Positions 11,401 through 24,089 of a DNA stretch of 64,000 nt are shown here, piece by piece. Below the pieces are notes generated by a model. It was not told the origin of the DNA and did no database searches. It saw only the letters and a program-made list of their open reading frames with translations. A program made the position numbers and the translations under genes. The first letter of the stretch is position 1; each line of letters starts with the position of its first letter. Source of the DNA: Labia minor (Eukaryota > Arthropoda > Insecta > Dermaptera > Spongiphoridae); assembly GCA_963082975.1 (NCBI GenBank), contig OY720346.1, positions 20,330,720-20,394,719 of the forward strand. Direction: 5' to 3'.

Positions 11401-14234
11401 TGTATAATTGCTTTCCGGGGATTTTTGACAACTCTTTAATCAACTACAAATTAAAATTGGGTCCTAGAGAAGAAAAATTTTGAAAAACACAGCAACGTTA
11501 TATCTGTACTCGAAAAATTATTATCAATCAAGAATCAAAAAAGCTATTTATTCATTTAGAAAATACAAATATTGTTTTTTAAAGGAAAAGAATTCCGAAT
11601 ATCTGTAATTGGATGGAAACTATTAAATTGATGAATTTATTGATCAATTAATTAAAAGTAATTCATAGCATGGAAATTATTGTAAAATATGTTCATATAA
11701 TAATATCTAGATTTTTAATTAATTTAATTTTTAATAATAATTTAATTTTGTTATCCAAATAGTTTATATATTTAATATTTTTTTAAAAAATACTAGAAAC
11801 TAAATATAATAGAATATGGTTAAAATATTTATTTTCATAAAAGCAAAAAAAGCATTTAACCAAAAAATTGTTTTTTTTTAAATACACAAAAGCCATGATA
11901 GAAAAAGTCGACTGATAATAATAAGAGAGTGCTGAACTCCCTCCCTATGCCCTATGGGGATTTTTTTAACAATTGGATGTGTGTGCCAGCAGGTGATTTC
12001 CACTCGAATAAACTTCCATTTCTCCAATTTTTTTTTTTTATATTTTTTAATTATTCTAATCTTTCTTCAAGAGGTGTCATCCCATTCACTACCATATCAT
12101 ATCATCTAATTCTTCAAAATGCCTGCTCATAAATATTAATGAACCTTGAGGGCTTGATTATGGTATTTATTTTCTCAAACGTTTACATCTTTTTTATATA
12201 AAGTACATTCACTATCCATTTACTGAAGGAGATATTAAACATGTAGTTCGTCAGGTTTTACCAGTAATTTCAATTAAACACCTTGAAATATAAGGTAATT
12301 GAAATAGATATAATAATATATTACAAAAAAAAAAAAACATGGAGTGAAATAAGAGATTTATGTTACCGGAAAAATTATTCAAGAAATACAAACGATAATA
12401 ATATGAAAAGTAAATATTAAGTACCTATATTTTTTAATTTTATTTATTTATGAAAAAATTAATTAATTAATATTAAATTTTAAAACCATATTTGAGTATA
12501 TATGTATTTATTTAATCGACATAAGAAATATTTTTATTTGTTTTTATTGAGATTTTCTATTAATTTCTATTTTTATTTAAATTAAATTTTCTATATCACA
12601 CACACACACACACACAATTCTATGAATATATTTTTTTATCAATTTTGAACATTGAACCATTTGAGATTTCAATGAATATCATTATGATTACTATCATTCT
12701 TGTTATAAAAAAATCATTTCTTTTTTAATGAAAAATAATTGAATTTTTAATCAAATATAATAATAATACTAGATTGTATCAATTGTCTCATATTATGATT
12801 TTGACTTTTAACTCACTTTTTTTAAGCTTTAAACGTATTTTTTTTTTGTTAATTTTTACACCCTTAAAGATTCATAGGCTTGATTTCATTATCAGATATA
12901 TATATTTATATTTTTTCAGTCAAACATTTAATACGGAATATAATCTTTGCTTCTGGCATGTTTTTCAATCCGAAATTCTCCTCCCCCCCCCCTAAAAAAA
13001 GAGTTGATAAAAAAAATCGATGTCCGGAAAGAAACTCGATATGTTTGTTTCCAAGCTTTGTTCTTTTTGTTATTGTGTTTGTAGTTTTTATTATTATTTT
13101 TTTTTATTAAATCTGACATCTCTTTTTTGGTTTTCGAATCTTTCAATAGGACGGGTGGGTTATTCAAAAAAAAAAAAATAATAAATACTTTTTACTCGAT
13201 GTTGGTATTGTGCTTCTGATATTTTTTTTTTTTTATTTTTTTATAACCTAGACTGTGCTCAACTTGACCACACCATCACGGAAATTGAATTGCCCAAAAG
13301 GGTGATAAAATCAACTTATTCAAATTTCTTTTTGTTCAATTCGGGTATAACTTGATTTAAAAGATTTGATGCGCAATCGGGGTTGGATAAAACAATATAC
13401 AAAACGGAAATCAAGGAATATTAAAACAAAAAATAAAAAAAAAAAAATAAAAGAAAAAATAACAAAAAAAAATCGTACAATAATGAAAGAATGCATCTTG
13501 GTTGATTTCTTGTAACCATAAATCCTCGAGGATTCTTGTTCTTTCGTGTCTGGGCGGTGGCGGCACCCTTTTTTTATAATTTAGAGAGGGAAAAACCTAC
13601 CCTGATATCAGACATAGCTCCCTCGATTTCATAAATCAATTACAGACCATATTTCCAACTACGTATAGTAATCAGTTAATGAATAAAAGAGAATTAAAGG
13701 GAGGTTTTTTTTCTAAAGATAATCCACCCCTCACCCCAATTGAATTCAACTGGAATCATTCAATGATTGGATTATGTTATTATTATTTAATACGCAAAAA
13801 GTAATCGATTCAAATACCTTTCAATTATTCAATATAAATTACTATTCTAGATAAAGAACGATGTATATTCATTTTGATATAGAATACATTTAAATTTCAA
13901 CTTTAATAATTACCTATACATATAATTATTTTATTTTTGTTGTTATTTTCAGAGTTATTGAGTTATTAGTTTAGTTAGTTGATCAGTAAATGATCCCAAA
14001 TTATTAAAAATATAAAATTAACCCATAAGACAAAAATCTAATAAGTTTGTAAAAATAAAACAACTACATAATATATCAGCTAATTTTAATTTTATATTAA
14101 TGCTGTCTAGTTTAATAAGAATTTCATGGTTTTTATATTATATTTATTTTATTCGGTTAATAAAAAAATTATTATTAAATGTATAAATGCTAATAGGAAA
14201 AAAGTTACTATTTTATTTATTTAATGTTTAAAAA

Positions 14235-14270
<36 letters not shown>

Positions 14271-14899
14271 TTTGTATTATTTATGGATAGATAAATTCTT
14301 CCACCTATCTAAATAATAAGTAATCAATTCAATGCTGCCCTCTGACAGGTATTCATTGAAATATTAATAGAATATACATTATGGCCCATTTATTATTTAT
14401 ATAATTATTATGATTATAATTCTTTACATAATGTATAAAAAAAATGCAAGAACGTTTCTAATTTGAAAAATATAATTCTATAAATGTTGTTTCATATTAA
14501 ATACGAGTATATTAATGTGTTTTGCTTTCCTAATTTTATACGATAGAATCTTAATGATATGAAATTATAAGATTAGGTAGATTATATCGTAGTTAGTATA
14601 ACGTGTGAATAAACTAAAATCGTCATGAATGGTTGGCTGATTGCCGAAATAATATATCAATAAGTTAATAATTTTTTATAATAAATTATTATTTTATCTA
14701 ATCGGAAATTATGATGACTAAGTTTTATTTTTTAATTTTTAGTTTTTATTAAAGTTCTTCTTTCTCATTTGCTATAAATTTATCAATTATCTTCATTTGC
14801 GTCAATACAATTGAAGATAAAGTAGAACAATCCAAAGTGGGAATAATTGGAATGGTTTGGTCCGTTTCTTGGTCTTTATTCTTGGTAATTATGTCATTT
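11400..14899. other. Long AT-rich gene-free stretch
   Basis: Includes a (CA)10 run (12597-12616), a (TA)14 run (14239-14267), poly-C at about 12983 and poly-T tracts near 13220. A slightly GC-richer patch at 13500-13640 has TCTGGGCGGTGGCGGCACC. All open frames are low-complexity. Confidence 0.65.
12597..12616. repeat. (CA)10 microsatellite
   Basis: Uninterrupted CA run in AT-rich DNA. Confidence 0.95.
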
Positions 14900-15330
14900 G
14901 GTCCGACATCCATCCCCATCTGATAAGCGCTAATTAAAATCAATCAGGGGCTTATCTGCTCCCTTAACTTAAGACGCCGTGCGTTTGATGGCGTTTGACC
15001 CAGTAACGAGCCTCTAAGCTGCCGGTTTACGGCCCGTAAAGCGCACCCCTTCCAAAAACATCCCCTCGGCCCTTTGCCCTCGCCGTTTCCATTATTTATA
15101 TCGCTGGGCCGTTTTGTCATTCCGCACGCGCCTCTTCACTTGCGCGCCCTCTTTTCTACCATTTTCATACACATTTCCCAATTGCATTATTTTCTCAGCA
15201 AAAATAAAAAAATAAAATAAAAGAGAAAAAAAGGGATGAGGGAGGGAGAACATGAATGCCCGCCTCCAAAGCCCTTGTCCGGGACTGCACCCTGCTGCTG
15301 CCTTTTTCCAGGCAATCTTCTCTCCCTCTC
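14900..15330. promoter_or_regulatory. GC-richer island, candidate conserved non-coding DNA
   Basis: Contains GATAAGCGCTAATTAAAATC (GATA plus TAATTA), TTTGATGGCGTTTGACC and GCCGGTTTACGGCCCGTAAA, then purine tracts. It stands out sharply from the AT-rich flanks and has no coding signature. Confidence 0.35.
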
Positions 15331-16071
15331 TAATCCCTACGAATACAATATTCAAAAAATTAATGTACCGATTATGAATGATAATAAATTATTATAGAGA
15401 GGCAGTTAAAGGTTTTCGAATTGAACCGCAATCGAAAATAATAATAATAATAATTGAAAATCGAAACAAAAGAAGAATTAAGCGAGAAAGGACTATTTTT
15501 TTTGTTTTGTTTTTGTTTCATATAAATAAATAAATAAACAATGTAAATTATGTGAAGTTTTATTAGAAATTTCCTTTTACTTTTAAATCTTTTGAAAGTT
15601 TTTGGGTGTATTATTTGATTTGACAGGTAAATATTATTTATTTCTTTTGTGCAACGAAAGAACCTGTCAAATATACTTCCTAAACATGAAATCATCTCAA
15701 AAAGAGTGTGAGAATGGGGGATGAGTAAAGGGGAGGGGACTGAAAGACCGTCTAAAGATTGAAATAATAAAGAAGGCCACAATCCCCCTTATATTTAATT
15801 AATTTGCTCAAATATAATAATAATAATAATAACAGTAAAAATAATAATTTAATTAGTTGAAATTTTGTAAAAATAGAGAAAATACAAATAATAAAAATAC
15901 TAGTTTTAAAGTGCAGCATTTAATTATTCAAAAGGAAGACAAGTTGTATAAAAGAAGGGATGAATTAAAAAAAATATAAATAAATAAATGAAGAAGAGAA
16001 TTTTTTTTTAAAAATCTTAACATTTAACGATGTGTGAAAGAAAAGTTTTCTCATCGCAGTTTAATTAAAAT

Positions 16072-16134
16072 AACATGAACTACGTTGATTTGGCTTGACC
16101 TTTCGAGGTCTCGGGTTCAATCCCCGACTAATGT
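16072..16134 (+). pseudogene. Decayed tRNA or SINE fragment with a perfect T arm
   Basis: TCGGG-TTCAATC-CCCGA (16111-16127) is a perfect 5-bp T-stem with canonical loop and an internal B box. The flanks ACATGAA and CTAATGT pair at 5 of 7 positions, like an acceptor stem. No proper D or anticodon arm fits in the ~35 nt between, so it is not a working tRNA. Confidence 0.35.
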
Positions 16135-16368
16135 TCAATTCACATCCTTCTCCTCCTCCATCCCCCTCTCCTCCTTACCACCTACGCTTCATTAAAAAAA
16201 AAAATAATTAAAAATTTTAATTTATTAAATCCTTTTATTTTATTTCATTTTATTTCATTTTGTTTTGTTTTTTTTTCAAATAATTTTTAAAACACTTTTC
16301 AATCTCCACCCACTACAAAAGCATCATCTTTCCACGATACAAAACTAACTGAGCCAAACTTTCCAATT

Positions 16369-16371
<3 letters not shown>

Positions 16372-16407
<36 letters not shown>
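16372..16407. repeat. (TA)18 microsatellite
   Basis: Uninterrupted AT dinucleotide run. Comparable runs lie at 14239-14267, 17580-17615, 24668-24694, 25317-25339, 30540-30563, 34382-34406, 49936-49962 and 52724-52742. Confidence 0.95.
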
Positions 16408-16411
<4 letters not shown>

Positions 16412-17339
16412 TCGTTATTTTATTTATTTTTGAAATCTGAATTTCCTCCAACCAGAGAGAGGAAATCCTTCAAAGGCTTATCTCTCTACGGAATGCTCAC
16501 CTTGAGGGAGGGAGCCCTTCCTCACCCTATTCTCCCCCTCCTACTCCTCGACATCTCTACTATACATTTTATCCCAGGAGGGCATTAAATGTCAAGAGAG
16601 TATACAATGCCTATCAAAAGAAATTTTACTCTTTCTTCTCTCTCCATTCACTCTCAACTCTTTTTCTCTACTAAAAAAAAGAATGAAAGAGGAATTTAAA
16701 ATTTCTTTTTCTTTCTTACTCTTTCTAAACCTTACCTTCCTTTCATGAATATATTCCGTGAAAAATGCCGTTTTTTTTTTATTAAAGTAAAAATAATACA
16801 ATCATAAATTTATAAGAATAATTTATTGATTAGAAATATATTAATAAATAATAATAATAATAATAATATTAAAATAAACATTAATGAAATAAGATATTTT
16901 TTTTTTAAATTTTTAATTCAAATATTTCAAGGATCAAAATATAATATAATATTTATATCAATAAATGTTAGGGGTAGATTAAATAGTGCTGAAGAAATTT
17001 TTTTTAAGTATTATTAAAATTTAAATATTTATAAATAAAAAAAAGTTTTTTTTAAATAAACTCGCGTAAAGATGTATAAATTTTGGATCTATAATATAAA
17101 ATAATTGATTCATTTTTCCTACATTCAATAAAATAAATTATTTTAATAATTATTCAATAATCGTCATAATAAACGACAGCATGAATTTACTATTATTTTT
17201 AATTAAAATGATTTTTAAAATCGAATATTCAAGAAAAATACTTTCTTTTTTTTGTTATTTTATTTAATCGTCATCGATTTTCACAACCCCTCTCTAATGC
17301 TAATCAGGTTTATAGCTTGTTATAAATTCAGGCAGTTAT

Positions 17340-17530
17340 TTTTTTTTCAACCACCCCGCTCTGCTGCTCTATGCTCCATGCAATTCGTGGGTGCATTATA
17401 ATGCACGAATTGATACAATTGAAATTTCATTCATCATATTGTGATTGGGATCCCTTTGATTGAAAGTCCAACGATGCGGTCCACTCATTCATATTAAATT
17501 AATTGTAAACAGCATACAATAGCCAACACA
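17340..17530. promoter_or_regulatory. Island containing a 32-bp near-palindrome
   Basis: At 17381-17412 CAATTCG-TGGG-TGCATTA is followed by TAATGCA-CGAATTG, an inverted repeat interrupted only by four extra bases in the left arm, with the perfect core TGCATTATAATGCA. Flanking words (ATTGTGATTGGG, TTGATTGAAAG) are regulatory-like. Possibly a dimer binding site. Confidence 0.4.
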
Positions 17531-17575
17531 CCGAAAAATAATAAATTTTTATTTATTTATTTATTAATTTTTTTA

Positions 17576-17618
<43 letters not shown>

Positions 17619-18199
17619 GAAAATAACCATTGATGAGTGTTAGTAGAGTAGGGGAGGGACAGTTATAAAACCAATCATGAAATAAATATTCGAGAAAAAT
17701 TATCTCCATGTTATTTGAATAAAAAAATCAGTGCTTTTCAACAAAAATATTTAACAATAAATCATACTTGTTTCATTTTTATTTTCTAAAAAACTTTACA
17801 AAAAAAATATTATATATTATTATATATATAATAATATATACTTGAATAAATGTATATATATATATATTACTTAATGATAAATTTATAAAATAATATTTAA
17901 TGGAATTAACGTGAATTGAGGAATTCAGTAATAGAAATTAATGGAAATTCTTGTCGAAGGTAGTGCAGATTTTTTTTTATTGTTTCTAATAAAGCTAATA
18001 AAAAGTGTCGGCTGTCTGTTATATATACAATCTTCTGAGTTATTATAATAACATTGGTTTTATATATCATTTTTTTCCACCATTAATTGGAGACATTAAT
18101 GTAAAAAGAGCGGTGGAAAAAAACCGAATGGCTCTATAAACGAGTCGAGAAGACATTGTGTTTCATTTTAATTTGTTCACTCGAGAGAGATCGTTTTTT

Positions 18200-18223
18200 T
18201 TCTCTCTCTCTCTCTCTCTCTCT
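18200..18223. repeat. (TC)n microsatellite
   Basis: About twelve TC units, 140 bp downstream (minus sense) of candidate site 3. Shorter AG/TC runs occur at 2103-2120, 20649-20663 and 51642-51656. Confidence 0.95.
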
Positions 18224-18368
18224 TTTTCTCATTTTGTTTACGCTGTTTAATATCTAAAGAAATGAAAGAAGAGGAAGTATTTAGAGTGAGAAGAAATGTA
18301 TTTGAATAAATAAATGTCGTTTGTAAAAGAAACGTAGATTTTTGAAGGAACCCATGGAATCTACTCAC

Positions 18369-18409
18369 GAATTGCAAGAAAAGAGGGAATGCGGATGTCA
18401 GATACTGAC
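18369..18409 (-). other. Candidate ratchet site with RS-exon / microexon 3 (41 nt)
   Basis: On the minus strand TTTTTAATTTGTATTGTTTCAG precedes GTCAGTATC, with the exon starting at 18409. A strong donor CAATTC|GTGAGTAG begins at 18368, giving 41 nt. GTCAGT is a usable 5' splice site. It lies 20.0 kb downstream (minus-strand sense) of the 38410 site. Confidence 0.45.
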
Positions 18410-18607
18410 CTGAAACAATACAAATTAAAAAAAAAAGATTAGTATAATAATAAATTGATAATATAGATCTACTATTATTTAATATGATACAAATATAAGA
18501 ATACTATTAAAAACATTAAAATAGTTCAATAATAATATTAATGGATATCATTAAAAAATATTCAAGTAATGTGGCTGCATATCCAAAGGCGTTAATATTT
18601 AAATATT

Positions 18608-19076
18608 AAAAAATACACAATATCAAATATTAGTAAAATAAATTGTTTTTATATTAAATAATTCAATTATTTATATTATATTGAATAAAATATATTATTT
18701 AAAAAATTATTTAAAATATTAATTTATTTTTAATTAAATATATTAATTATCTAACAAAAGAATTAATTTAACAATTTCTGATTTAACAAAATTACAGTTT
18801 CTTTTGTTATTTTTGTATCATTTTTTTAAACAAACATTCTTACTTGAGTTAATTCTGATTGATTTTAAATTTAACAAAAGAAACTGTAATTTTGTTAAAT
18901 CAAGAATTGTTAAATTAATTCTTTTGTTGGATAATTAACATATTTAATTAAAAATAAATTGATATTTTAAATAATTTTTTTAAATAATGTATTTTATTCA
19001 ATTATCATATAAATAATTGAATTATTTAATATAAAAACAATTTATTTTACTAATATTTAACTTATTGTGTATTTTT
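18608..19076. mobile_element. Foldback-type element: two ~203-bp inverted arms, 62-bp loop
   Basis: The left arm (18608-18809) and right arm (18872-19076) are reverse complements with about 95% identity by eye, starting AAAAATACACAATA and ending CAGTTTCTTTTGTTA. The spacer 18810-18871 is unique. No open frame. The size, lack of coding and long arms fit a foldback/MITE-like element; a simple inverted duplication is the alternative, since I could not identify a clear target duplication. Confidence 0.85.
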
Positions 19077-19489
19077 AAAAAAAATAAGATAAATAGTTGC
19101 TAAATAAATAAATCTTGTTATTGTTTTATTTTATAACAAGAAAATATAAATAATTTCAACTTTGGAAAATCATGAAAAAATAATTAATATTTAGTATCTT
19201 CAATAAAGTTAATAATTAATAAAGTTTTTTAAAATAATTATTTATTATCAGAAATTGTGATTTGAATTGAAATTTCGATTATATGTAGTTATGTGCTTTA
19301 TTTTTTAATAGTTTATTTGCCTCCATTCTGTTTTATCATTTAGAAATATCATTTAAAATTCTCCCATCCACAAAACAATATCGTATTAATAATTACATAT
19401 ACGATAAGTCTTAGAGAGGGAGAGGGGATAGGAAGAAAGACTTCGGGAGGCAATTAAAGAAAAAAAAAACAGTCATGTTCACATTTCGT

Positions 19490-20870
19490 GATTTGATACG
19501 ATCGAGACATTAATTCAAAAATTGTAGGTGTGCTAATCGGCTGATGGAGGTCCCCGATTAGGAGGCACCGCCACGCAGGCCTCACGCACCCCAACCCTTT
19601 CTTTTTTTTTTTTTCTTCCTTATATATATTTTTTTTTCTTTACTCAATTATCCATTGTTTTTCGCGACGTCTGCCGTGTTTGTTTGTGTTATTACTTATT
19701 GCCCAGGCGGCGGATCCTATTATTCGGCTGTGGTTTAGGAGAATTGCCGTTAGGCGTCTCGTCCTGCCTACTTTTAGCTTTAATGCTATACATGAGGCAG
19801 CCGCTGGTAATTACATTCTAACCCTTTCATCTCTCTCCCTGCTTTATCTCTGCGCACCCCCTCGGTTCACCCCGCTCCCCCCCTCGACTCACTCATTTAC
19901 CCCCGAGAGCCGGCGCTCGAGTAATTAAACCCCCAACCCTCGCTGCCTCGAACGCCGTCGAGATAATGGCAAGAAAATTATTTGCAACGCTGGAGAAAAG
20001 TCTCGTTCATCACAGACGAGACTGGCCTGCAAGAAACATGAGGGCGCCCCCGGATAGTGAGCTGTTTAATCTGCTAATGCTTGAACAGTGGCGTTTCTAT
20101 ACAAGCTCCTGGTCCGCCGATGACGGATGACGCACCTGTCACGGCACCAGTTTGCCTGTCGATGCCAAACGAGGTCACCAATTCGAAAAAGTGACACTCG
20201 TTTTGTACACCTTCTCTCTACTTTGCCAAAGAAAAATACCCCCCCCTCCCCCCAAAAAAACAAAAAAAAAAAAATACACATTGATGGATGTTTTTCCCCA
20301 CCATCGACATTTTTTCCTTTCCCCCCTCCTCCCGAGGTGTTAAAAATTCACTTGTGCGTAGACATGACATTAACGGTGATTAGGGTGGCACTCGCTAATT
20401 ACCCCATTGGCAATGTGTTAAGCAAAAAGCCACCCGAAGAAGAGAACAAGTCAATAGCGAGTCGACAGACGTCACGGATTGGAAAATGAATGAATCCGTC
20501 GGCGTCTTCATATTCACCGCAATTAGCAATTAGCACCTGTTTGTTCTGACAAACAGCCGGTCTTCGTCGTTTCATAGATGTACATTCATTTATTTTAATT
20601 ACACAATATTAATTATTCTATGCGTTTGTTGAGAAATGTAAATTAAACAGAGAGAGAGAGAGAGGAGAATTGTCCAATCGCGAAAGGATCGAGAAGTGGA
20701 GAAGGGGTGGGGGTGCTTTATTTATTTTCTCTTCAGGCAGGCGTTCGTTAATGAAATGCTAATTTATTTATCAAGCTAACATCATTAACCGACTAACTTT
20801 TTGATCATTAAAATTCATACTATGGAGAAAGAGCGAGGGGTATAAATATATCAACTAACATCTCTAGATA
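19490..20870. promoter_or_regulatory. Largest GC-richer island; candidate enhancer cluster
   Basis: About 1.4 kb with many developmental-factor-like words: CTAATCGGCTGATGG, GGTAATTACATTC, GAGTAATTAAAC, CACCTGTCACGG and GAGGTCACC. Near 20521 a doubled CAATTAG is followed by an inverted forkhead pair (20537-20556). A hairpin AGTCTCGT...ACGAGACT lies at 19999-20023. Poly-C/poly-A tracts at 20238-20275 break it. Open frames are short and inconsistent. Confidence 0.4.
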
Positions 20871-21435
20871 GGAAAAATATTAATTGGAAACATTGATTTA
20901 ATAGATAGGAATATAACCCCATTGCCTAAAAGTTATCATATAAATGAGAGGGAGAAAAAAAAATAGATATTCTCGGATAAAATATTTTGAATGACTGAGC
21001 TTTTAATGAGTTTTTAATATCTTGAAATTTTGTCGGAAAGTATAGTCTTGGTATTCGGAGGCTACCAAGCAACATTATGACTGACTCATGCTTTTAAGAG
21101 TATAATAGACAAATTTCTCTTTTGTTTTTTTTTGTTTTTTTTTGGTTTTTATTATTTAAATGATATTAGACAAATGGTGATGGGTTGTACTTTAAATCAA
21201 AAATTACTGTTTCAATAACATTCAAAGATCATTTCATTCACATGTATACAAAGAATATATAGTTTCGACCATATAATATTTTTTTTTATTAATATATAAT
21301 TTATTTTATTTATATGAATTTATATATAAATATAATTTTCTAAAGATTTTCTTTATTTCTCTTTATAATATTAAAAATTTTAACATTTATTCTTATAATA
21401 ATAAAAATAATATAACAATTTAAAAATAAATAATA

Positions 21436-21970
21436 TAAATATAAAATTTTTTTATAAAATAACGTTTTTCCAATGGACTAAAAATAATAAAATAATTTAT
21501 CTAAAAGCTTGACAAAGTTTATGTGGATGAATTGCTTCGTATTCAACGAAAAACGTTGGGCGCATTTAGTTTAATTTATTAATATGAACAATCAAGTCAA
21601 ATTTTTTTATCATACAATAAAATTGATAGTTTAAGAGCTAAGAAATTAATCTTTTATTATTTTTCACTGTAATATACTTATATCAAAGCATGTATCAAAA
21701 TTTAAAAGAATTTTTATTAAATTTACATATTATCAATCAAATCCAAAATGGTTGATTATATTTGAAGAAATAGTGTTACTTGTTAATTAAGTGTTTTATA
21801 TGAATTATAGCTCCATAAAGGAAGTTAATTGCATAGAACTAAATGCTCCCAACGTTTTTCGTTGAATATGAAGCAATTCTTCCATAAACTTTGTCAAGCT
21901 TATAGAAAAATTATTTTATTCTTTTTAGTTCATTGGAAAAACGTTATTTTATAAAACAATTTTATATTTA
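21436..21970. mobile_element. Non-autonomous element with ~135-bp terminal inverted repeats
   Basis: The arms 21436-21572 and 21837-21970 are inverted copies (about 88-90% by eye). They share AACGTTTTTCCAATG, AGCTTGACAAAGTTTATG and TTCAACGAAAAACGTTGGG. Weaker inverted similarity (TTTATTTCTCTT...) may extend the arms to about 21340 and 22040. The 264-bp interior is AT-rich and non-coding. Most likely a MITE; the superfamily is not recognisable. Confidence 0.8.
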
Positions 21971-23119
21971 GATTATTTTATTCTTTTTTTATTGCAATTT
22001 TATTTAATATAACAAGAGAAATAGAAAAGATGAAGTTATACGAAGATTTACAAATTGAATAAAACAAAAAAAAATATTAAATAACAATTAATTAATTATA
22101 ATTCAATTATATTTCTTCTATACCTTCTAAGAATCCATTGAAATATCTATAAAAATTTTCAAAAGTCTATCTCAATAAAAAGTCGATGAAAAATCGATTT
22201 AAATTTGTCAAAAGAGCGAACAGACAGACAAAGAGACAGACGCCAAGTGAAGTTGAGAAAAACGTTATAAAAATAAAATAGTATTTGAGTAAATATCATA
22301 ACTTATAAAATATAGTAATTTATTTTTAATTTTTGTACTATTAATTTACATATAAGATTGCAATTATTTACTTTTCTTTTGATTTAATAAAAAAATTATA
22401 ATAAAACTTATGCAAATTTTCTTCATTATTTTTGATTTTAATAAATAAATATCAAAAATGAAAAAAGAAAATTAGTAAATTATTTTGCTTTAAAGTGAAA
22501 AGTTCAATTGCATTGAATGCAACTCATTTAAAGGAATAACTTTCTATTACAATATAATACATTGGGTGTTATTCAATATGAAATTATATTATATTTCATT
22601 GTGTTATCCAGTATGAAAATATCTACTTTATGTATGAGAAAGATTGAAAACCATTTTCAAATACTTTATGTTCATTCTTGAAATTCTGAAATGTTGATTT
22701 GAATAAAATTTTGTGAAATGACAACTGACAGGAACGGAAGATATTTATATTTATATTTGCTACATGAAGAAAACTAATCCTAGACGAAAATTTATATCCT
22801 TGAAATAAAAAAATAAATAAATAAATAAATACTTGTCAGGATGCAAGGGTAAATTAGGTATAATATACTTTGTCCGTATGTAAGTAAAAACCCGTCGTAG
22901 GTATTTAATTTCTAGCTAAGACGAAAGGAAACAAATTTCCCAGGGTATTAATACAATAATATTCCTACACCTGACAGTTGAAATTATTTTTCTCCGTGTT
23001 TCATGAAAAGATTTGATTTCTAAGAAATTTCTTTCCGTCCATTTGATGGTTATTTGGAAATCAATTCAATAGCCTTATAACAAATTTCAAACTGTCGTAT
23101 TTGTTTCGTTTTTATGGAT
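21971..23119. other. AT-rich stretch
   Basis: Contains GAACAGACAGACAAAGAGAC (about 22219-22240), a faint microsatellite relic, and (AAAT)n at 22807-22830. No gene. Confidence 0.55.
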
Positions 23120-23640
23120 ATTGTAAAAGTTTAACATTTCAGTTGGTTTATCACCCTCACTGGTTTTGTATGCTACATACACCTACCCGTCCCCCAACCT
23201 TCCAAGCCTTTTAAAGTTCAAAACTAAAATAAAATTATCTAATTTTCTGATTATTACCTAGCCACTGTTTCTTTTTCGTCCTTTCCCTCTCCTCGCTTCC
23301 TCCCCCCCCCTCTACAAGCTTCCCCAAACTTGGTCTTTAACACTAACGACACCCAACTTGAACGAATGCATTTGGGAAATGACCCGCGAGCTATAGACAA
23401 ATTACCTTTTTTTCCCTTCTAAACGAAGATTGTCCAATAGGTTGGGTGTGATGTGATTTTTTTTTTCCTAAAGCCCATTTACTATAATTGGATTTATATG
23501 TATGAATGTATGTAAGTATGCACGCCAGGGCTAACTAATTCAGATCAAGATTAGGATCCTTTATCTATATCTAACCATCAACACGTTTCCCTGCTAGTGT
23601 CTTTTTTTCACTCATTTTTTTTTTAATTAATAAGTAGAGC
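23120..23640. promoter_or_regulatory. Moderately GC-rich island
   Basis: Contains C-rich tracts (CCTCCCCCCCCC), CATTTGGGAAATGACCCGCG and AACCATCAACACG. No gene or repeat family is recognised. Confidence 0.22.
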
Positions 23641-24089
23641 GGGATATAGTGGGGGAAGTTAATATGTTGATATGTATTTTACAGTATAAAGGTGATAATT
23701 TATTTTATTATATTCATGTTTGTTGGAGATCAATAAATAATGTGTATAGGGCTAATAATAAATCGTAAATCAAATAGGCTTAATGCGAATTTATAATGTA
23801 TAAATAAATTCTCATTGGTTCTCCCGTTTGTTTGGATTGCCATTTTCTTTTTTTTTTTTACGTCAGTGGATAAATAAGTAGGCGGAGCGTAAAAATTGAG
23901 ACATGGACCAAATTCTCTCCATCAAGTTAAAATCTAAATAGGTAAACCGAACTGATATGGATATATTTATTAAAAAATAAATACATTATTCAAAATAGCA
24001 TCGTCAATTCTAATCCTATCAACTGAATTATTTGGTATTTTTATTAATATTGAAGTATGATATTTAATAAATAAATAAAAAGTAGTTTA

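Larger units (their letters stand above)
15331..17339. other. AT-rich stretch
   Basis: Contains (AAT)n at 15817-15831 and 16845-16867, a (TTTCATTTTA)n-like run at 16235-16262, a long (TA)18 at 16372-16407 and pyrimidine-rich DNA at 16490-16560. Only the tRNA-like relic at 16072 stands out. Confidence 0.6.

Noticed and set aside
15372..15782. 136-codon minus-strand frame
   Set aside because: Made of AAT and A-rich tracts read as Y/F/N/K runs; low-complexity.
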